Of a stretch of DNA of 64,000 nt, positions 61,001 to 64,000 are shown piece by piece. Location: NCBI GenBank assembly GCA_020284085.1, contig JACEVL010000495.1, positions 2,439,028 to 2,503,027 of the forward strand. Reading direction: 5' to 3'. Each line of letters starts with the position of its first letter. Position 1 is the first letter of the stretch. The stretch comes from Aporrectodea caliginosa. Lineage: Eukaryota > Annelida > Clitellata > Crassiclitellata > Lumbricidae. The position numbers and the translations under genes were made by a program. A model generated the notes under the pieces. The model made no database searches, was not told where the DNA came from, and saw only the letters and a program-made list of their open reading frames with translations.

Positions 61001-61102
61001 AAAAGACAACAACGATCAACTGTGACTGTGATAGGATAATGATGAATTATAAGAAACGTTGTTGTTGCAGTTTGAAATTCTACACTTCCTCCAACATGCC
61101 TG
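54862..61102 (+). CDS. Secreted CAP-superfamily (CRISP/GLIPR/allergen-5 like) protein, 5 coding exons
   Basis: Exons 54862-55077, 55511-55753, 58940-59043, 59559-59650 and 61071-61102 give about 228 residues. Residues 1-23 form a signal peptide with a hydrophobic core (SFLVFFVV). The CAP fold follows: HNFYRR with His57, a GQN in place of the more usual GEN at 108-110, LWFNE with Glu131, GHYTQVVW with His150 (signature 1, split by intron 2), and IYACNYGPAGNW (signature 2, split by intron 3). A short Cys-rich end (CSKCKGEQKCDDGLC) resembles a truncated hinge. Such proteins act outside the cell in defence, venom, development or sterol binding; which applies here cannot be told. A poly(A) signal lies at 61380. 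The last junction is ambiguous: donor GTATGT gives the end used here, GTGTAT gives a slightly longer one. Confidence 0.92.
55511..55753 (+). CDS. CAP protein exon 2 (core)
   Basis: Acceptor GTTGTGATTTCAG|AAGTGG, donor ACTCAG|GTAGTC. 81 codons from KWNEYLADMAAEWVSGC to KKGAVCGHYTQ, carrying Glu131 and His150. Confidence 0.95.
55920..55998 (+). mobile_element. Stem-loop tail, TACGAT subfamily
   Basis: TGTAGCGCTCGTGAATAAGC to TTTGGAGATTACGATAG, almost the same as 35385-35490. In CAP intron 2. Confidence 0.65.
56810..57425. repeat. TTTAGTTAAACT-rich palindromic block
   Basis: TTTAGTTAAAC, AACTAAAA and TTAACTAA recur many times at both ends of a ~600-bp block, with GGCAACC/GGTTGC near each end in opposite orientation. 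Likely a decayed hairpin-type MITE in CAP intron 2. Confidence 0.5.
57523..58190 (+). mobile_element. CR1-like LINE 3' end, decayed
   Basis: NAMYAGLTPSRINQLQSILN near 57535, then HARTNYRRFSICCSGPK and, after a frameshift, IWNAVPMSIRNAPTYTQFKK and a stop: the C-terminus of a LINE polymerase. The 3' UTR has the AAGCGGGGCTTGTGCCCCTT hairpin and ends near GGAAATAAAA. In CAP intron 2. Confidence 0.75.
57871..58020 (+). repeat. 75-bp tandem duplication inside a LINE 3' UTR
   Basis: 57871-57945 and 57946-58020 are nearly identical (ATATTGAT..TC.TAGTAAATT to GAACCTTTCTTTCTT). Confidence 0.9.
58203..58668 (+). mobile_element. L2-like LINE 3' end
   Basis: LRWIPMHKRIEFKLFVLMRN then CLADCASSYLRKL, a frameshift-containing C-terminus, then GGGAACGCC...GAGAGGCGCTACATAATTT hairpin and a CAATTCTATTACAATTG end. 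Stops at 58486. In CAP intron 2. Confidence 0.8.
58940..59043 (+). CDS. CAP protein exon 3
   Basis: Acceptor TTAACTTCAG|GTGGTC completes GHYTQ-VVWGSS. Contains DIGCGVAFC and WWIYACNYGP. Donor CCAGC|GTAAGA, phase 2. Confidence 0.95.
59559..59650 (+). CDS. CAP protein exon 4
   Basis: Acceptor GATTTTACAG|AGGAAA completes GPA-GNWVG. Encodes the Cys-rich end KGPACSKCKGEQKCDDGLC. Donor GTATGT (used) or GTGTAT two bases earlier. Confidence 0.85.
59716..59765. repeat. (CTGC)n microsatellite
   Basis: TGCC/CTGC tetranucleotides with minor interruptions in CAP intron 4. Confidence 0.85.
59813..60110 (-). mobile_element. L2-like LINE 3' end with (GAAT)n tail
   Basis: The minus strand reads LSALLSGAAHGPFARTATKQ and FSVVGPSLWNGIP, then GGTCGGGAGCGCTTCTGAG...AATGGGCGCTTATAAAAC and (TGAA)n. 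In CAP intron 4, antisense to the gene. Confidence 0.75.
60350..60436 (+). mobile_element. L2-type stem-loop tail with (ATACA)n end
   Basis: GGAAGCGCCTCTGAATAG, GCTATAGGCGCTTTATAAAT, then ACAATACAATACAAT. In CAP intron 4. Confidence 0.75.
60905..60990. repeat. Imperfect (GAT)n microsatellite
   Basis: GATGAT/GACGAT triplets with interruptions in CAP intron 4. Confidence 0.8.
61071..61102 (+). CDS. CAP protein last exon
   Basis: Acceptor GTTGTTGCAG|TTTGAA. With the GTATGT donor the protein ends FEILHFLQHA and TGA. The alternative donor would extend it to a stop near 61126. The choice needs a transcript. Confidence 0.6.
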
Positions 61103-61379
61103 ACCAACGGAATCTCTTAACCTGATCGAACTCCGACCTACGACTTTGAAGAAGTTTGAAGAATCCTAAATGAAGCACGAATATTCATTGACGCTGGCTT
61201 CATCTTGTGTAACATGTCTTATCTCTAGCAATACTATAATAATTAACCACTTTCAAACCTATACCGCTGACTCTATTATACATTAAGATATTTTGTTCTA
61301 CCATACATTTTTTCTATTTATTAAGGTAGAATTAAGAAATAACTTGAGGAGCTAATGTGTAGGCTAATTTCGGAAGTTC

Positions 61380-61385
61380 AATAAA
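61380..61385 (+). terminator. Polyadenylation signal of the CAP gene
   Basis: AATAAA about 280 bp after the stop codon, in AT-rich sequence. Confidence 0.55.
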
Positions 61386-61399
61386 ATGATAATACATTG

Positions 61400-62545
61400 G
61401 GTGATATATCTGCGTCTTTTCCTCTATATGCTGCTCGAGCCATAAACATATAAACACGTGATATAGGCTAGCATACGGGCAAATATCCCGACGGAGCTAA
61501 ATTATTCCCCTGGATATATAACAATATAATATAAATAATATACATGGCCTTCGTAATGACAACAGTAGCACACACAAGTTCTTCATTTTGGTGGTTTCTA
61601 TAGAGGTTTGTAAGTTTTCGAATACCGGTATAAACTTAATTCCTCAGTCTTTCTTTGCCTTTTTTCCGCCAACGTAGGAAATGCCGCATTGGTTCTTGCG
61701 GCCTTGGGGAAGGACTATTCTTCTAGTCCAGTCATTCGGCACCGAGACAGAGTCCCAGACCCCTATTGTCACATGGGTGAGCCATATTATTGCCCGTTTC
61801 TGCCCCGTTTCTGCCCTGTTTAAAACACCTCAGCTGAAACCTGTAGCCTACCCGTTTCTCTAGCCGGTAGGCCTATATACGACCTCAGCCTTCCCCTATA
61901 GTTCAGTGTCTGGTGTCTGACAGGTCTGGCTTTGAGACGTGGAAGCTGAAGTCCTCTGATTCAAGCGACGAAGCGAGATTGAGAAAGCTTTCGTAATATT
62001 CCCTCCATCGTTAAGCCCTCCGGCGCCCTCTCACTCAGTATAGCTCCTTATATTCATACTTTTTATTGAGCTTGAGACCCGTTTTACATCATGGAGCACA
62101 ATTATCAGGGAAATGGTAAATGTGTCTTATGGCTCTCGATTTTATAGAGCAGCTACTGCTGTCCCCTCGATTCGAAACGAATCGATTTTTCTGAAGCCCA
62201 TTTCGAAATGTAATTCATTTCATTATTAAGCTGCAAATTTGTTATCCTGGATATTTAATAGCGACATCATGGCAGAATGACCTGGTTGAAGATCATGTTG
62301 GAATCTACAAAGAATATTTCGTAATCACTATATATCGTATAGGCGTATATAGACTATACGTGATCTTTTCAAGTAATTTAGAGAAATTGGCCAATATGAA
62401 AATAGGACTATAATTTGCAATATCTTCCTTTGATCCTGCTTATGAATCGGAATTGTTTAGCCGTTTTTAAAGTTGTAGGAACTACGCCTGTATTTAAAGA
62501 GCAATTGATAGTACCAAAGCGAACTGCACTAAATTGCCTTCATTA
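61400..62545. other. Intergenic, nothing recognised
   Basis: AT-rich; short open frames only, none family-like. Confidence 0.35.
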
Positions 62546-62549
62546 GAAA

Positions 62550-62765
62550 CTATGGATGCCGCAAAATTAGTAACATCAAAAACAATCGACGCCATATTAG
62601 ATGGCACCAAAAAATATTCGCGTCAAAACGGCAGAATGTTAAGACGTCCAGCGACAAAGCGTTCTGAGCCAAAATTACCTGCACCAAAAATAATTGTCGC
62701 CAAATTCGTTGGTACCAAAATTATTTGCGCTTGTAACGGCCGGTCCCAAAACGCCCGGCGATGAG
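62550..62765. repeat. Degenerate array of GCACCAAAA / CGCCAAA words
   Basis: GGCACCAAAAAATATTCGCG, GAGCCAAAATTACC, GCACCAAAAATAATTGTCG and GGTACCAAAATTATTTGCG follow each other every ~15-30 bp. The 76-codon open frame through it is explained by the repeat. Confidence 0.5.
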
Positions 62766-62885
62766 TCAGTTGAAGTAGGAATCTACGGTGTTGCAAATAT
62801 GACACAAGTGATTTATCTCCTGAGTGGTTTTCTCATGATTTTCAAACCTGAAGTCCTTGAGAATGTTTTCTGAAATAACCTTGGT

Positions 62886-63254
62886 TAATCTATCGTTTTA
62901 GCGTTCTAAATTATTCGCCCATTGTAGCGTTATTATTTTTCATCAATCCAACTTCTATTTGATCAAGAATCTTTTCATTTGAGCAAGACATTTTGTATTC
63001 ACTCCAACTTTCATTCAAGCAGGAATTATTTTTCATCAATACAACTTCTATTTCATTAAGAATTACTTTTCATCAATCCAGCTTCTATTTAAAGAACATT
63101 CTTTTCATCAATCCCACTTCCATGTAAAGGAAACTTATTCTCATCAATCCGACCTTTATTTAGCAAGAATTCTTTTCGTCAATCTAACTTGTATTCGGCC
63201 AACGTTAAAACCCATAGAGTGGCGAATTATTCAGAACGCCAAAACGATAGATTA
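62886..63254. mobile_element. Inverted-repeat element with an internal minisatellite
   Basis: TAATCTATCGTTTTAGCG (and on to about 35 bp) at 62886 is the inverted match of CGCCAAAACGATAGATTA at 63237-63254. Between them about seven degenerate ~42-bp units of TTTTCATCAATCCAACTTCT run in tandem. No target duplication identified. Confidence 0.7.
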
Positions 63255-63375
63255 CCTAACCTGGCAAAGGTATGGTTCACCGCTGTGATGTGTTCTTATG
63301 TACAGACGCAGTGGAGTAAAATTCATTAAGGGATCAAAGTCACAACGGATCGGTCCGAGGAGATGGAACCGCCAG

Positions 63376-63402
<27 letters not shown>
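63376..63402. repeat. (TA)n microsatellite
   Basis: About 13 TA units. Confidence 0.9.
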
Positions 63403-63406
<4 letters not shown>

Positions 63407-63438
63407 ATATCTGAGCCCTAAACCGTATCTTGCGTAGA

Positions 63439-63466
63439 AACACACACACACACACACACACACACG
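63439..63466. repeat. (CA)n microsatellite
   Basis: About 14 CA units. Confidence 0.9.
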
Positions 63467-63535
63467 TGCTGGCATTTATAGCGCGCCTACACAAAATAGG
63501 AATCGGAATCTTGCACAAAAGCGCATCACAGAAAA
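63465..63535 (-). mobile_element. L2-type stem-loop tail, degenerate
   Basis: GGCATTTATAGCGCGCCTAC, then TCTTGCACAAAAGCGCATCA; resembles the tail at 36084-36160. Confidence 0.45.
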
Positions 63536-63684
63536 ATCAATCATCGTAAATCTTAAACAAATATGTTTTAAGATTAGTTTTGAAAATCGATAATGTTAAA
63601 GATTTGCGGATAAATATATATATATATAATATTCTAGCGCAGAGTACTGCTGGCTGCCTTTGTGTTAGTTTGAACGTTTTTAGC

Positions 63685-64000
63685 TTTTAGTTCAAGGCTC
63701 TGTCTTAGGACCTACCAACTTCTTCGTTACTGGTTCAGACCTACACTCTTCTCAACCCCTTAATCTTATGCTCAAATTTGCAGATGACACTTAACTCTTT
63801 AATGGATCTTTTCAAGCTCATACTATTCCATCTAAACTGCATTTAATCTCTACCTGGGCTTCTGCCAATAACCTTACATGTACCTTAAATAACTCCAATT
63901 CTAAAGTAATGATCATTCTCCGCCCTCGACACCAATTTGACCCTCCTCCTCCATTACCTAATATTACCCGAGTTAAAACTTTGCAGATACTGGGTGTCAT
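63685..64000 (+). mobile_element. LINE reverse-transcriptase fragment, cut by the window end
   Basis: Plus strand: QGSVLGPTNFFVTGSDLHSS, LMLKFADDT then a stop where the family has a hydrophobic residue, STWASANNLTCTLNNSNSKV and VKTLQILGV. The FADD and later motifs are in register. It continues beyond the window and is decayed. Confidence 0.85.

Overview
This is a eukaryotic window: genes split by GT-AG introns, AT-rich intergenic DNA, and a dense load of transposable-element debris and microsatellites. No bacterial-type operons, ribosome binding sites or CRISPR arrays are visible. The very frequent TAGGCCTA and ACATGTA words, the tRNA-derived SINEs with L2-type stem-loop tails and the foldback element suggest a marine invertebrate, perhaps a deuterostome such as an echinoderm or hemichordate. 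That assignment is inference, since no gene in the window fixes the species.

Three protein genes can be supported. (1) On the minus strand, a complete four-exon mitochondrial [2Fe-2S] ferredoxin of the adrenodoxin/FDX1 type (168 aa) runs from ATG 28095 to stop 15601. (2) On the plus strand, the 3' four exons of a coiled-coil, glycine-rich protein that I do not recognise lie at 36593-39974; its 5' exons were not found. (3) On the plus strand, a complete secreted CAP-superfamily protein (about 228 aa, five coding exons) lies at 54862-61102. A TATA box and donor site near 52.5 kb suggest an additional non-coding first exon. Two GC-rich islands, at about 1-480 and 6560-7610, may be promoters or 5' exons of genes not otherwise seen. 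The second contains a clear TATA box.

Layout: 1-13 kb is mostly gene-poor with a GGGGCCGTCC-type MITE, a GC island and dispersed repeats. 13.4-14.5 kb holds two small hAT-type MITEs with perfect 8-bp target duplications. 15.6-28.1 kb is the ferredoxin gene. Its third intron is largely occupied by a ~4 kb near-perfect palindrome (foldback element) with ~164-bp tandem repeats in its arms and an EADTR/CXC-type ORF at its centre. 29.07-31.30 kb is a 2.2-kb hAT-type element with a perfect 8-bp target duplication and a nested MITE. 32.46-34.02 kb is a duplicate of ferredoxin intron-1 sequence, interrupted by an L2-like LINE. 36.6-40.2 kb is the coiled-coil gene, ending in a 23-bp minisatellite. 41-50 kb is LINE debris and large microsatellites. 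50.63-52.16 kb is a defective pogo/Tigger-like transposon. 52.5-61.4 kb is the CAP gene with LINE and SINE copies in its introns. 61.4-64 kb is repeat-rich and runs into another LINE reverse transcriptase at the window edge.

The genes have no evident functional link to each other. The most unusual structures are the intronic foldback palindrome, the stop codon and last residues supplied by a minisatellite, the MITE with a 15-bp duplication, and the matched empty/filled LINE insertion site.
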